Source of the DNA: Marasmius tenuissimus
Lineage: Eukaryota; Basidiomycota; Agaricomycetes; Agaricales; Marasmiaceae
Reading direction: 5' to 3'
DNA length: 64,000 nt
Assembly (NCBI GenBank): GCA_029532415.1
Contig: JAQOTA010000061.1
Coordinates: 372,001-436,000, forward strand
A program made the position numbers and the translations under genes. Positions 10,832-22,848 of this stretch are shown here, in pieces (the stretch's first letter is position 1; each line of letters begins with the position of its first letter). The notes beneath the pieces are model-generated. The model had not been told where the DNA came from. It saw only the letters and a list, made by a program, of their open reading frames with translations, and made no database searches.

Positions 10832-13282
10832 ATGGATTTTTCTGCGAGATTGAAGGCATTAAGACAACTCAAGGGACTGAGGGAAGGAGGAAACACGGGG
10901 AAGCTGAGTCATCTACCGGCCATGCCTCTGGACGTGCTATATACCGTATGTCTTTCTCAGTTTCCTTCCCTTTCATTCGCTTCACACTTTGTCTGCTCAG
11001 ATCTTTAGCTGCCTCCCACCGAGGTCACTCCTTGCTCTCACCCGCGTCAATCGTGTTCCGATCGACACTCTTATCTCCCCAAACAGTGTCCGTATGGAGG
11101 CGAGTTCGTAAATCGTGCAAGGCCCCACACCCTTGGGAAGAGAAGAGCGAGGTACAATGGGTTCGACTACTGTTCGGGGATACAAACTGCTCGGTATGTT
11201 CATCTTGTACTTTGCTCGCTATATAATGCCTTTCTTGATACTGACGTCTGTTGCCAGTTTTGTGGGGCCAAGAGCGTGCGTAGGGTCGAGTTTATCCTGA
11301 TGATTAGGATCTGCTTTGCATGTGTGAAAGCAAAGTACGTTTGACAGTGGTTTTGATCTTGTGGCTCACAAGTTGAACGGATTTTCGTCAGTGGAATCAG
11401 TAAAGACCAACTCAGAGAAGCATATCCAGACGAACATAAGCTTATCTTGGATCTAGTCCAGCCTACGAGGGGTCAGTACAAACTCTCACCGTCCAATTCT
11501 TACTTCTTACCTTTTACAACAGGTAGTCAAAGGTCAAGTTATTACAACCGACAGCAAATTGAGCGAGTGCTTGAACGAATCAGGAAGTGCGCTAACAAAG
11601 AAGAGTTGAAAGCTTACGTGCAAGAACGAAAAGCATATTTGGAGAGGCTCCTTGCCGTACGTCTGTCTTCTTCAACCATACCAGATAGCTTCTGATAAAG
11701 CGGTGTTTTTAGCACGCAGATTTGTGCTACGAATGGTTAGCTGAAGAATCTGAGAGAAAGGCAGAGGACGTCCGTCTCATGAAGGAAGAGAGGTTTGCCG
11801 CGTATGTGGTTTCTCTAGCAATTTTTTCGATCTATTTTCACGACCGCTATCATCAGAATCAAGTCACGACTCAGAAAGAAGGGTTTTGTAGATCGGGATA
11901 TGGACGGTATCAGAGGTCATGTAGACGTTGCAAAAGATCGGCCGTTGACTGAACGTAGTGCGTACTTTTTTTGCTTCATTCTTCAGGTTCTCTCAGCTCA
12001 TCATATATTCAGTATGGACGCAAATTGGACCGCGACTGACCGGAATCGTGTTCGACCTTCGTGTCAAAAGGCTTCTAACCGATATGCGCAACCCACTGGA
12101 TCCCGCCGATGATCCTCTTGTCACAGGCGCCCCTTCCGGTGAAACTCAACGCCCTGCCTTTGTTGTATCTCGTTGCAACCTAATCACCCAACACTACCTC
12201 TCATACAAACGTTCACTCTCTCCGACCGCATGGCGCAGTTCTCTACTCCCGTCTGTAGAGGCTGTGTGGTGTTTACCATCAATGAGACGCATTATCGCGT
12301 TACGGGAAAAGATTCAGGTCACACCCGAGATGGTCCAGAAGAAGAGGAGCCTGAGGAGTATAAGTAACAATCCTACTGGGGCAGAGGACACATTTGCCTT
12401 TCAGCTCGAATCAGTCATGGACAGGCTTAAAGGCGGATTCTCCATGGATAACGAATGGAAAGATTTGAAACAGGATAAGGAGGAAGCCTTCTCGCACTGG
12501 ATGGATCCAGAGGTTGAGATCGTTGTTCCTAGGTCCCACAATCAGCGGGAAGATCTAGCAACCGTGCAAGGGAAATGCTTGGTTTGCCAACGGGTGTTCA
12601 GTTCAGCGTTCACGTCGATACGACACTCAACAGGCCCCTGTTTTCTAAAGTCGGATACAGATGTTCCCAGGATTTTCAAATTCAGTAGGGATTATCTTCG
12701 AAGGACGGTGTTAATCTTCTGCTCACGGTCAGCCGCCGGACTTGTCTGGGCTACTTTGGGTGCGGAGAGGATGTATGACGGCAAAGTGGGCGAGATGGAT
12801 GAGAGAGGGAAGTGGTATAGGTGCCTGAAGTGTACCAACGGAAGCTTTATCGGGACGTGGAGAGAGTGTGTAGGTGTCTTCTCTCTTCCTTTGTGTTTGT
12901 GCTCACGCTTCTGACACTTGACACTTTCTAATTGGGTAGATCGTTCACGCCTTTCAAGAAAACACTACTAGCAGCCCTTCAAAACACAAAGACATACAAG
13001 ACCAGGGACGGGACAACCCGGTATTCCAGATCCTCTTACAAGAGGAGGTACGAGGGATGAACCTCAAGGACGAACGAGAGTGTTGGTCATGCGCGCATTG
13101 TACTGTCAACGCCGAACGACTCTGGACGAGGGAAGTTGTGGCGGAGCATTTGAGGAACGAGTGAGTAGTCTATCTCTCTTTCACCTCATACCCGCCTTGC
13201 CGAAGCCTTTCTTTCTAGGCATCGAATCCTGAAGCTGCGAGTGCCACGGGACTTCTTCTATGCAGCCTCGGACGAAGCATAA
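10832..13282 (+). pseudogene. F-box/zinc-site gene B with one frameshift
   Basis: The closest paralogue of gene A, with the same intron positions apart from gene A's extra N-terminal intron and insertion. Exon 1 (10832-10945) reads to MPLDVLYT and exon 2 starts at 11001. Within the F-box, aligning to gene A shows a net loss of two bases just after LTRVNR; continuing in the first frame reaches a stop at once, while the second frame resumes FRSTLLSPQTVSVWRRVRKSC and the rest is open to the stop at 13280-13282. Downstream domains are complete: the four-cysteine site, RYYN-like helical exon, C2HC finger (CLVCQRVFSS..H..C), YRCLKC and CWSCAHC. No alternative splice site that restores the frame was found. 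It is either a very recent pseudogene or a sequencing error. Confidence 0.7.
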
Positions 13283-14602
13283 CTAGTTCATGGTGGGAAG
13301 TTTAAACAGTTGGCGAGGATTGACACTGGGGTCACGCTCCAAGGATTAGTTGCCATCAGCCCTATTGTGATGGTACAAGAGCCTCTTGATGTACAAGTCC
13401 CTACGAACAATCCATGCCCGTTATCGCAATTGACGGCTGACATGTAATCGACACATGAGTCTATGTACAAGTTTAACTATCGGAAACCCTATGTCTATGA
13501 AGAATGGCAGAACTGGTAGGAAGGACGAACTAGCTTTTGGTCAACACATTGAGAAAGGCTCGCTGCCACAACCGGGATCAGCCCCACCAGCAAAAGCGCG
13601 ACAAGTGTGATGAAGATCCTCGCCCAACCACAGGCAGATGAGAAATAGAGTCGAAGACTGACTGTTAAGGAGAAGGTGTTGGTTGCGGGGAACGAAGCTT
13701 TGGCAGAGAGCCAGGAATCTACACTCCTCGCCATCGAGGCGGTGGTGGGAAGATGTGATGGGCTCCTTAGGAAGATGGGAAAGAGTTGAAACTCTTGACC
13801 GTTGTCCAAGTGAGTCTATCTGACGAGAGATAGGGTGATTAGAACAAACACTTCACCAAAAAGCAAGACTTGAACTTGCCAATTAATTGCCGTGACGAGT
13901 AGCCACGGGAGTCGAGTCCAACGTTGTACTAGTTGAGTCATTGACAATTCTGGGCTCGAGCAGGTAGAGACCGAGGTGGCATCCCTCACGAACAGTTGAG
14001 TCGGGCTGGGAAGAGTCCCGTGGTAAATGCAAAGACGAAGAGAGGCCCGGGGAAGTGTATTCTTCAACATTAGTGGGTTGGAGCTGTAAATGGGGCTGCT
14101 GCCTTCCAACACGAGCCTTTTATTTATAGTTTATCAACTAACCTGAGCGGGCCAAAGAATGCATGTGTAAATCTCAAAGGACAGTCCCGGCACTGTTAGA
14201 GGAGAATAACAACCAGATCACACACACGTGCGCGACACCGTTGAGAGTCACTAGTAGTGTATCTCCCAGCTCCGAGGTCAGGATTCAGAGTGTACCATAG
14301 CCACTCTCACCAAGTGTCGAGGGCTAGGGGAGGAATGGATTGAGGTGCTGGCCCTAAAATTGACCGCTCACAGCCTAGCGCTCGGAAGCCCTGCATGTAC
14401 TTTCCCGTCTGTCGTCCTCAGTTTCCGCCTTTGACACCCGCGAATCATGCATCACACATCATATCCTCCATCTCAAGGTTGGCATAATTCCTCTCCAAAT
14501 GCGGAACTAGGCTTCAAGCGGCAGGGTCTCAGAGCTCAGGATTACAGGGGCAGAAAAAAAATGTCAAAAGAGGTCGAAGAAAAAAGTACTGGGACCAATC
14601 AA
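13283..14602. other. Duplicated 3' flank of gene B, no clear gene
   Basis: About 13370-13440 matches the flanks of genes A and C. A minus-strand frame at 13495-13809 has one hydrophobic stretch (IFITLVALLLVGLIPVVAA) but no recognised family. The region 13850-13960 read on the minus strand has a perfect 5-bp stem with a TTCAAGT loop and a distant tRNA-like arm, but no convincing cloverleaf. From about 14130 the sequence is weakly similar to the flanks of the other two tRNA-Arg copies. Confidence 0.4.
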
Positions 14603-14702
14603 TGACCACCGCAGGGGTCGCACCTGCAATCTCCTGATTACACATATTATCGGGGACAACCCGATATCGTAGTCAGACGCGATGCCATTTCGCCAGGCGG
14701 CC
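14603..14702 (-). tRNA. tRNA-Arg(ACG)-like gene with intron, altered T-loop
   Basis: The minus strand folds as a tRNA: seven acceptor pairs (GGCCGCC with GGTGGTC), a D-arm (GCG..CGC), and an anticodon stem TCTGA/TCAGG with loop CTACGAA giving anticodon ACG. A roughly 28-nt intron sits after position 37, and the T-stem is GCAGG/CCTGC. The T-loop reads TGCGACC where the copy at 35411 has TTCGACC. Position 55, normally pseudouridine, is therefore G, and the internal B box is hit, so activity is doubtful. A run of six T residues follows about 17 nt downstream. Confidence 0.7.
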
Positions 14703-15559
14703 TTTGAAAGCAAAGATATGATACGTACGATAAAGTCCTGCACTCAACGAGCGAAGCCTCCTGTCCCCCCAACCATTGAGAGCGGAGAGGCTTTGCCGCC
14801 AAAACTCGAGCGAACTGGAGGTAAAAGGAAAACTTATATCGAGGAGGATATTATACATTGGCGAGAAAAAGATTCCCCTGCTATGTTGATACTGCTAAAC
14901 GGGGATGGATGAATCTAAATATTCAAAGCGAGGGGGAAAAGGGTCTGAAACAATGTAGCGAGAAACGTAGTGCCATAGGGGCAAAGGAAGCCAACGAGAA
15001 TGAGAGAAAAAGTGTTCAATTCGAACCGGCTCGGAAGGAAGAGCGAAGATACCGACTTCCCACTAAACGCTCATCCATGCGACAAACACATTCCCCACCC
15101 GCCCCTCCTCTTCTTCCCTTCGTAGCACAGGTGAGCAGAAATGAGTGGACCCAGTACCCAGCACAAGAACCAACACAATTCCCGACCCTCCTTTCTTCCC
15201 ACCGAGGAAGAACACTGAGCATCAAATCAAATACGCCCACCTCAACGTTCCACATCTTTCCTCTCCACCCGAGCCGCCGACAAAAGCCGAAAGATGGCAG
15301 TCGTACAGCGATTTCCTGGTCCTCATCACAGGTAATTGGTGCGCTGGGGGTGCGGGAGAGAGCGTGAGGTAGAATATGGCTGGATAGAACCGGAAAGCAA
15401 TATAATGATAAGTGAAAGGAGTATTCGAATTACGACGGCAAGTAGGGGAGACCGTTGATTTGAGTATGGAGGAAGGGGCTATCTGTATTGTTCCGAGTAG
15501 TGCCCAAAAAATCGCCACGAAAGGACGCTTGAACTCGGTAACGCAAGAGACTACGATGC
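14703..15559. other. Intergenic, no recognised gene
   Basis: Open frames exist on both strands but carry no recognised domain, and the sequence shows no clear repeat. Confidence 0.35.
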
Positions 15560-16560
15560 CAGACGGAGAGGTAGATCGCGAGCTTGGAGGGTTCTTACAC
15601 CGAACGTGGTGGCAACTATTTGCTTGCCGGCAGTGAAAGGACGATGGAGGCGATCCTCTTTGATGAGGTTGGTGATCTTGAAGACGCAGCTGGATCGACA
15701 GGAAAGCAAGATCATCAGAGACGTGAGCAGAGAGAAAATGAGCAGTGCGTACCATCCATCCATTAAGGCGCCCTCCAAGCCAAGGCGTCCCTTCCTTGTT
15801 CATTCCGACCATTCCAAATTGAAACGGTGCCCGTAGATCGCAAAGATCGCAAGTTGTACGCGTCATCCTAGGTCACTGGAAGACATATGATGGTGGTCTG
15901 ATGAGACGAAGAGGCAGGGTGCATGCCATCGACCAACGCTAGGCATACATCCTGGCAGACATTGTTTGGCCCTTTGAACACTTGGCCGTGACTGAAAAAT
16001 GACGAGCAAGATCTTTTCGATACACTTGAGAAGCGGGTGGAGACCCTGTGAAGCAGCCAGCACGAGCGTCACTGACGAGGTGAGCCAAAGGTGGGTATGG
16101 GCATTGGGGACGTATAGACCGTCCGCAGGTCAAGCTGGGGAAGATGTATAGAGTCTTCCGTCTAAAGACATTTTGACGATCTCGATGGTTTCGTGTAGTT
16201 GACGTTCACGGAGGATCTATATGTTCAAGAAAGCCAGATTGTAAAGTCAATTATCATTGATAGGAGAAGCAGAAACTTTACGCACCCTTGGTCACCCACC
16301 GAAAATTGTCACCTCTTTTCCGGGTACAAAAACGAAGTAGGTGGAGAGCGGAATAGGATGACGTTTTTATTAGCGCAAAGAGATCTAGCGCATAGAGAAT
16401 TGCAGACGTACAGGATGGTGCAAACTCATCCTGAATCACTCATGATAGCGAGTCAAAGTCCAAAGCGAAGTCATGGCAGTCAGGGAAAAAGAAGGTTGTC
16501 ACCTGCGTAACAAGGAGTCGGCATTCGCCGGCGGTAACATCCGTGTATGATTCAGTCTCC
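15560..16560. repeat. Degenerate duplicated segment, copy 1
   Basis: This segment is related in sequence and order to 36400-37215. Shared blocks include GATCATCAGA with AAGGCGCCCTCCAA, GTCACTGGAAG, the RGACGTTT/TTAGCG run with AAAGAGATC, AGTCAAAGTCCAAAGCGA, and ACAAGGAGTCGGCATTCG. On the minus strand a splice-like GTACGCAC occurs in both copies, which suggests a former gene with a cysteine-rich product, but frames are broken and no family was recognised. In both copies the segment follows a tRNA-Arg(ACG) and an F-box gene. Confidence 0.55.
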
Positions 16561-17076
16561 GACTATTCATTTTGCTGCCGCCGATTCTCTACCACCGCTG
16601 TACCTGCTGTTTATCATCTATTGGCCCATGAGCACTCGCTCGTCCTTCCGATGACCGATCCCCCGCTCCCTTGTTCATAAACCAGCATCTTCGTTCAAAG
16701 GGGAGAGAAATCGCGTTGCTAAATGCATGGCGCGATTGTTACATTGTACAGTAGCAGGACGATTCTCAGGTCAAACAAAATAATGATTCGGATGACGTGT
16801 CCAGCCGTTAACGACTTTGTGATTAGAATAACGTTGCTGATACTATCCCTTCTGGAGATCTGGTCTTGGAACTACACGTTCCGATGAATCTATTTACATA
16901 ATGCGGAATGGAGTGGTGAAGTCGCAACAGGTTTGTTCCCTATACTAGCTCCTTTGCTCAGCGAGCTCACAACCAGCTTCCCTGATTTTGCATCCACTAT
17001 ATCTCGTGTTCTTAGGCCTCCAAATCCGACTCCCCAGTTTCCCGAGCGGATTGAGCATTGTTGTGATGTTCGCGAC

Positions 17077-18462
17077 CTATATATCGATAACGGTTGCAAG
17101 GGAGCGCTCGTGGTCCCGAATAATGGTTGCTATGCATGTTTTTTTGTCGCGGATTGCTATCTCGAGAGACACTCGGACAATAATGAGGGCCGACGCAATT
17201 CCCTTTCCAATCATAAGTTATGCTATTCTAGCGCCTGAGCAGCTACACACTCACCATGACATACACCAGGGAATCGAAGGTGACTTCTACTAATGTTCGC
17301 GCGTTTTGATTCTCGGCGACGGTCCAGATCGGAGGTTGGCTAGACACCCCAAACACAAGTAAGACTATCGGGTACATCAAACCCGACTCCAGGCTGAGGC
17401 GTTCGATTAGGGGGCTTCTAAACATCCTTGAGGGGTGATGAAGACTCACGTTGCTGAGATAACCGTCTTGTACATTCTACGTGACTTGCTTTGGGGTGGT
17501 AGGTATTTGTTTACACGGCGAGCGATGAAAAGGATACGTCCCGCTTTGGTGTGTAAATGAGAGGTCCAACGTGAGCATGTGCCAGCAAGCTCACCAACGA
17601 GCAAAGTCAAGATGACGTTTGTAGCGCAAGTAAACAAACCGAAGGATACGAAGAAGAAGGGATAGTCGCTCATGCTAGTTACGACTGCTAAAATACCGAG
17701 TCCTAGTCAAGCGTCAATCTTGAACCTGCTCCCGAGCTGTGACTAAATGACACTCACCGAGAGATAAAAGACAGAGGAGACTGGGTCCTAGTATAACCCA
17801 TCCATTGCGGTTCTATACGAGGTAGCAACGCCATAGCTAATCGAATTTTCGTTTAGTTGAACAACTACGTGCAAGGGCAGCATACTAGAACCCAGCTCAC
17901 CATGATAATGTCAGTCACCCCGCTATTCCAACCCAAAGCACCATTAGCAGGCGGTTTCTTCCTACCCAAATGGATGTACTCACTTTGCGATGATGGTGGA
18001 CATTGCCGCCGCAATCCTCATAGATATAAGAGAATACCTATCGTGTCAAGTCAACACCTGCGCAGGAGCGTTTCACAGAGATGTATTCAACTTACCAGTC
18101 CTGCCATGGGAAGTCATTATCACTTAGCTCCAGGTGTACCTCGTACCAAGCGGGATTCTCGTACATAGCATATTTGAGGCCAAATCCGACGGTTGCAGCG
18201 ATATATATGGCGGTAATCAGGGCGCAATGAACCCAGTGACGATCCTGTTTCCGGATGAAGAGAATATACATGCATAGAGCACAGAGGACAGTGTGTACAC
18301 CTGAGGAAAGATTAACAAACGTCGGCCTCAGAGCAGCATAGGGGACCTTGAAAACCATAAAGTACTAATCCAACCTAGTTGAACCATAGGCCGTTAAGAC
18401 CGGAAGAAGCCAGAGATGGATTTTGGACGTACGGTGCTCAGAAGCTGTATTGGGGGATCCAT
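17077..18462 (-). pseudogene. Fungal seven-helix membrane protein gene with one stop codon
   Basis: About ten small exons encode a polytopic membrane protein of a family common in mushrooms (function unknown). Exons start at 18462 (MDPPIQLLST), 18374, 18300, 18016, 17922 and 17836, then continue to a stop at 17077-17079. Helix-forming pieces include HTVLCALCMYILF, ALITAIYIAATVGFGL, TSMSDYPFFFVSFGLF, LMYPIVLLVFGV and GIASALIIVRVSLEIAI. Each junction keeps phase. In the exon 17836-17758 the codon at 17815-17813 is TAG where the family has Trp (YLV-stop-NRNGW); a single G-to-A change explains it. Otherwise no lesion is seen, so this is a very recent pseudogene or a sequence error. Confidence 0.75.
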
Positions 18463-19850
18463 GCAGCATTTAAATTCAACCTCGGGTGGGTGAGTTGGGG
18501 AGACTAAAGGTCCACTGGGGAAGGACGCGATATGTTTATCACGCTCCCACGAGTATAAATATTTTCGCAGTTTCCATCTTACCAAACTGTCGTAGTATTC
18601 AAGGTCGGCAACTCAACTAGGCTGCCGTTGGAGCGAAACTTTATCATATGTCCGTACAACATCTTTGATATACGAGGTGTCATTGCCATTTCAAGTTGCC
18701 TAATTTCCGAGAATTCACTTGCACCCGAAACCTTCTACTTGCACGGCGCACCTGGACCTTTTGATGTTGATACCATCAATGTCTTGATCTTCACGGGTAC
18801 TGTCGTTGATATAAGACATTAGCCTGAGTCCGATTTCAACTCGGGAAGGGTAGCAGTGTGATAGATGAACACTTACTCACCAACGGGTTGGAAGTGAGCA
18901 GAGGAACGAGGATGTCGTTGCGTATCATAGACCACTCGGGATAAGACAGAGCAATCAAGGGGATACGTCGGCGGTGATGCAAAATTATCCCCTGAGATTC
19001 TCTTATGCATTTCTGCAGGTTCAAATCGACTCGGGCTTTACAAATATGCCCGTCAGGAAATGAGAACCTCCCAGACAAAGATGGCTGTTCGTTCTCGCAG
19101 CCTGGAGGAGATCCGAGTTTCACAGAAGATTAGATATCATGATGTCTCAAGGCAAAACGAGCGACACAGGACACGATACCCTCAAGAGCTGTGAGAATGT
19201 GCATGGCGAAGCGGTAAAGGTGGATATCTGAGCCATCAACTTGATGTGGGATGAATAATATGCTTGTATAGTACGACGAGATTGACGGGTTATAAATCAT
19301 CAAGATATAGGATATGCCTAGTGAAGGCAAGCAGTGAAGATAAGGGCAGAGGTACAGGCACAGAAAGAGAATGACCACGCATGATCAACTTACTGACCGC
19401 AAACTCAACCTTGAGGGCAGGCGAGCGGGTGTACGTGGCACTGTATCAGGTTGCCTCGATTTAGGACCAGCACGACGGAAGGAACTATGAGTTCGGCAGG
19501 CGCGTTGACCGCAAGTGAGGAGCATAGTCAGAAGACCTCGGGAGTCATCAGTATAAATTTCCTTTCCAATGTTGATTGATATGATGATTTCACGTCCAGT
19601 CGTCAACATGAGTTACTGTATATTCAACCTCAACAAGCCTGTTTACTCCGAGACGTAGCTAGACACACTGACTCCTGAGATCGCGTTCACTACTTCTCTG
19701 TGCCTCGTGCCTCCAAGTCCGCCCGCACAGTGTCCTGACTAAGGCGAGCCTTATAGTGAGTTTGCCGACCTATGTCGATAGCAGTCCGAGCTTCCGGACC
19801 TGCCAGGGAGAACTCTCGATCTCGGTTGATGGTTTCTATAAAGGTTTTTT
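18463..19850. other. No recognised gene
   Basis: Several frames of 60-95 codons occur on both strands without a recognised domain. One minus-strand frame at 19130-19378 is hydrophobic (FLCLYLCPYLHCLPSLGISYIL) but resembles no family known to me. Confidence 0.35.
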
Positions 19851-20117
19851 CATGAATAGCAATCTCAAGGGAAACTCAGACAATTATTAGGGCCGAGGCA
19901 ATCCCCTTTCTAACAGTAAGTTACGCCATATCAGGGCCTGGACAGTTGGGCGCTCACCACCGCATACACCAAGGCATCAAAGGTGGTATCAACCAATTAT
20001 GTACTCTGTCCTATTCCACGTGAGCAACGTTCGTAGAACGGACACCGGCGCATATGTTAGCAAAGCAGCGGGGTATATCAGTCCTGATGCCAGGCTGAGG
20101 TTGTAGAGATCTGTTAG
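19851..20117 (-). pseudogene. Remnant of a second seven-helix membrane protein gene
   Basis: The minus strand reads LSLASGLIYPAALL, then DTTFDALVYAV followed by a GTGAGC donor, then KGIASALIIV-stop-VSLEIAIH. These match, in order, the last two exons of the gene at 17077-18462 (LSLESGLMYPIVLL, EVTFDSLVYVM, GIASALIIVRVSLEIAI). The 5' exons are absent and stops occur in two places. It is a truncated tandem duplicate on the same strand. Confidence 0.7.
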
Positions 20118-20249
20118 AGTGCGGCTTTGACTTCGAAAGTTCAAAGTACTATGACGCCTATCATCTCAGGATGAAAAATGTATTTAGACTTCCTACTAGT
20201 AGATCATAGAAGCAAATCACCGGCAAAAAAAGTTCGTTGCAAAAAATGC

Positions 20250-20538
20250 TAACTTGAAGTTTCAGAGGACAAGCCCGGTACCGTTGCGATCGCCGGTAAT
20301 TGATGATCAGACACTGGCAGAAAATCTCACTGATCGAAGGTCGCGGCGTTCCAAAGGTCTAAAGCGAAAGACCGAAGTTCGAGCGCCCACCGACTGGACC
20401 AGTTGAGCAAACTCATGGAAAAAGATCGAGACTCGGAGGGCCGGAAGAACTCGCCACATCTTTAGAGGGCTTTTATAGCATGTACTGGAGGTAGAGAAAT
20501 GTCAAGAGAAAAATAGATTTATCGGAAAAGAGACCGTA
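20250..20538. repeat. Duplicated flank of tRNA-Arg copy 2
   Basis: This is similar to 35105-35410, sharing the blocks GGACAAGCCC, ACCGACTGGACCAG, GGAAGAACTCGCCACATCTT and TGTCAAGAGAAAAA. On the minus strand a TATAAAAGCCC lies just before ATGTGGCGAGTTCTTCC, so a promoter-like element was copied along with it. No open gene follows. Confidence 0.5.
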
Positions 20539-20619
20539 TGACCACCGCAGGTCTCCTGATTACGGTGCCTATCCATACTTAATATCGTAGTCAGACGCAC
20601 GCCATTTCGCCAGGCGGCC
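20539..20619 (-). pseudogene. tRNA-Arg(ACG) pseudogene
   Basis: The acceptor halves and the anticodon arm of the tRNA at 35411-35506 are recognisable, but most of the T-arm is deleted (CCGCAG joins directly to CTCCTGATTA, apart from a short GT) and the D-arm has lost bases. It cannot fold into a tRNA. Confidence 0.75.
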
Positions 20620-20866
20620 TATCTACAACAACCCCATCGATACAATTGGTAATGAGAACAATGGCCGTTCCAAAACCCAGTGGGCTTCGAAAGTGTAAAA
20701 ATCCCGGCACCGTGTCTCGAATAAGGAACCACAGCAGTAAGATATGTGTGACAAGCGACCACCACCTTGCTAACCCGGCATTCATGGGATAAATACTGGG
20801 TGTCGGTCATCTCTAAACCATCGGTAGGCATTGTGGCGTGTGGTGGGACTTGACTCAAGGTTCCCA

Positions 20867-21006
20867 CACTGGGTGCAAAACAATATAATACATGTTGCTT
20901 TATTCAAACTTTATGTTGAAATTATCCTAAATTTTGCGTTTTTTAAAATAAATTCAACATAAAGTTTGCATAAAGCCACGCACATTATATGATTTTGCAC
21001 CCAGTG
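20867..21006. mobile_element. Palindromic MITE with CACTGGGTGCAA ends
   Basis: A 140-bp AT-rich near-palindrome. The left arm starts CACTGGGTGCAAAA and the right arm ends TTTTGCACCCAGTG. The arms stay complementary inward through CTTTATNCAAACTTTATGTTGAA. It is flanked by CCA on both sides (3-bp duplication). It shares terminal sequence and duplication length with the element at 10051-10252, so both were probably mobilised by the same transposase. No coding capacity. Confidence 0.85.
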
Positions 21007-21329
21007 CCAGGCTCGACATTTGTATACTTGACTTTCTTTTTGTCCATCAATGTCAGCTTGACAAATACCATAAAGCAGAACAGTTCACAGCCGAGCGATA
21101 TGATCCCGGGGTCTAACCACGATGAGTGAGGTTTATGTTCATGATTGGGAGACTGCAGGCTTGAACCTACCAGTTCGGTTTTCTTGGTCTTTCGTAATGG
21201 TACTAAGTGGTCAATCGAGTCAGTGGTGTTTCTGAGGCTAAACGGGCCAATATATGGTGATGATATCTGGGACATGATGAACCCTATAACGGTCCTACTC
21301 CACAGCCACCTTCCCTCCAAAATCGGGGC

Positions 21330-22240
21330 AAAATCCTTGAGGCTCCTTAGGGCCTCTACCTTAAGTTTTCACCCTCAAGTATGCCGCTCAAGTAGTAGAT
21401 CTCAAAATCAGATTCAACTTGAGTATCACCTTGACAAATATCTGAAGGAATGACTTGAGGAAATCTTGAGAATGACTTGAGCAGAAAACTTGAGATTCAC
21501 TCTGTACTAATGTAGGTAGGGAACTTGAGCAAAAATTGAGTAGGGAATAAATAGCCTTGAGAGAAGAAGTCAAACTTGAGTGTACATAATGTTGAACATG
21601 TGATTACCATGTGATACACTTTATTGACGTGTTGTTTACATGTCTATTATTTATAGACTCTTTCACTATGACACTTGCACTCGTATGAAAGATCCTGTAC
21701 TTACTCAGACGGACTCTGTAGTTAGTCAGTACTCACACCTTATCTCTATGGTTTATAACAAGGTTCAGCTTTGCACCCAATAGCGTTCAAAGCTGACTGA
21801 GCTTTCTCTCTAGATTACTTAGATAGAAAGTTAGTATGACTATGCCTACTTACTCACTCTGCTCTTCGAGCACTTATGCTTACTGATATGCAATATGTAC
21901 CATATGCTATATTCTCACTTACCTATGTTCTATGACTCGTAGATAGACAAGGACTCTTGTATAAAAGCTGGAGACTTTGCGTCTCAAAGCTTCAGGACAA
22001 TCTACTCAATTATCACCTCTAGCAAGCATCTACAAGAACACAAGAATTCTCTTATAGTCAATATGTGAGGTTTTAGTTTCATCTCACTGTGCATTTAACT
22101 ATGCTGGCTCAATACATAAAGTATGGACTTGAGCAAAGAGGAAAATGGACTTGAGTGAAGGAAAATGTGGACTTGAGCAAATGATAAGGAGACTCAAGAG
22201 TATAAACATGAGTAAAGGAAAGTATAAATTTGACCAATGA
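21330..22240. repeat. CTTGAG-rich repeat region (transposon subterminal repeats?)
   Basis: The hexamer CTTGAG or its complement occurs at least eleven times in the parts flanking the solo LTR (21330-21589 and 22115-22240), usually as ACTTGAG followed by C or T. Dense short repeats of this type are typical of the subterminal regions of DNA transposons, where they bind transposase. No transposase gene was found nearby. Similar motifs recur at 22849-22935 and 31610-31730. Confidence 0.55.
21590..22114 (+). mobile_element. Solo LTR, family 1, with 5-bp duplication CATAA
   Basis: The element starts TGTTGAACATG and ends ATGCTGGCTCAATA. CATAA precedes it (21585-21589) and follows it (22115-22119). 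It is 525 bp, without an internal region, and its start, end and many internal stretches match the 518-bp LTR at 30379-30896. It was left by recombination between the two LTRs of a full element. It splits the CTTGAG-rich region. Orientation is arbitrary. Confidence 0.8.
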
Positions 22241-22848
22241 ATTGCCACAAAGTGGGTGCATTGACTTTTTATCCTCAGAGTCCCTTCCAACTTGGCATCC
22301 CAGAGCTTTGTATACACCTGAAGATGGAGTGCTTAGGGTTCATGAGGACAGAAGTCATTTGTTGCTGTGAGTCTCTTTTTTGTCTCGATTCTCATTTGTT
22401 TCTGAAACTTGGACAGGTGGGACGGAACATGATGAATGGTTTGGGTTAAATGAACACCTATTGATATAGTGGCAGCTCTAACACAATGTATAATTTTGAA
22501 GCACCATAATGTATAAACCAGCCCTCTCCTCCACTCTGTATCTCACTGAAATGTAGCGTAGAAAGGAAGAAATAAACAACAACGCAGGATACGCACTTGC
22601 TGCTGAGTCACCTACTGGTACATGTTCCCTCTCTGTCTGTCTGGTTCAGCTACTTACAACCTCTCCACAGTCAACAAATATGTCGTCCTGGCCAGAAACC
22701 GGCCCAACCCAAGTAAGCCCTGCACGTTGTGCAGTGCTCACATCGAACAATGGCAGCCCTCACTATGCAGTGTACTCGCCGCTCCTATGTATTCACACAA
22801 CAAATACAATATATGTTTTGTTCTACCCTTTCATGTGTGTTCGCCCAA
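22241..22848. other. No recognised gene between nested repeats
   Basis: Two short frames (22237-22449 and 22622-22858) have no known domain. The stretch probably belongs to the same old transposon as the CTTGAG-rich flanks. Confidence 0.3.

Noticed and set aside
10502..11008. Overlapping frames upstream and at the start of gene B
   Set aside because: They run into the intron of B and have no domain; only the part from 10832 matches the family.
13850..13960. tRNA-like sequence on the minus strand with a perfect T-arm (GCAAG-TTCAAGT-CTTGC)
   Set aside because: The D-arm and anticodon arm do not pair properly and the acceptor has mismatches, so it was not called as a tRNA.
15222..15866. 214-codon minus-strand frame
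   Set aside because: It is low in recognisable structure, and the related copy near 36.4 kb does not keep the same frame.
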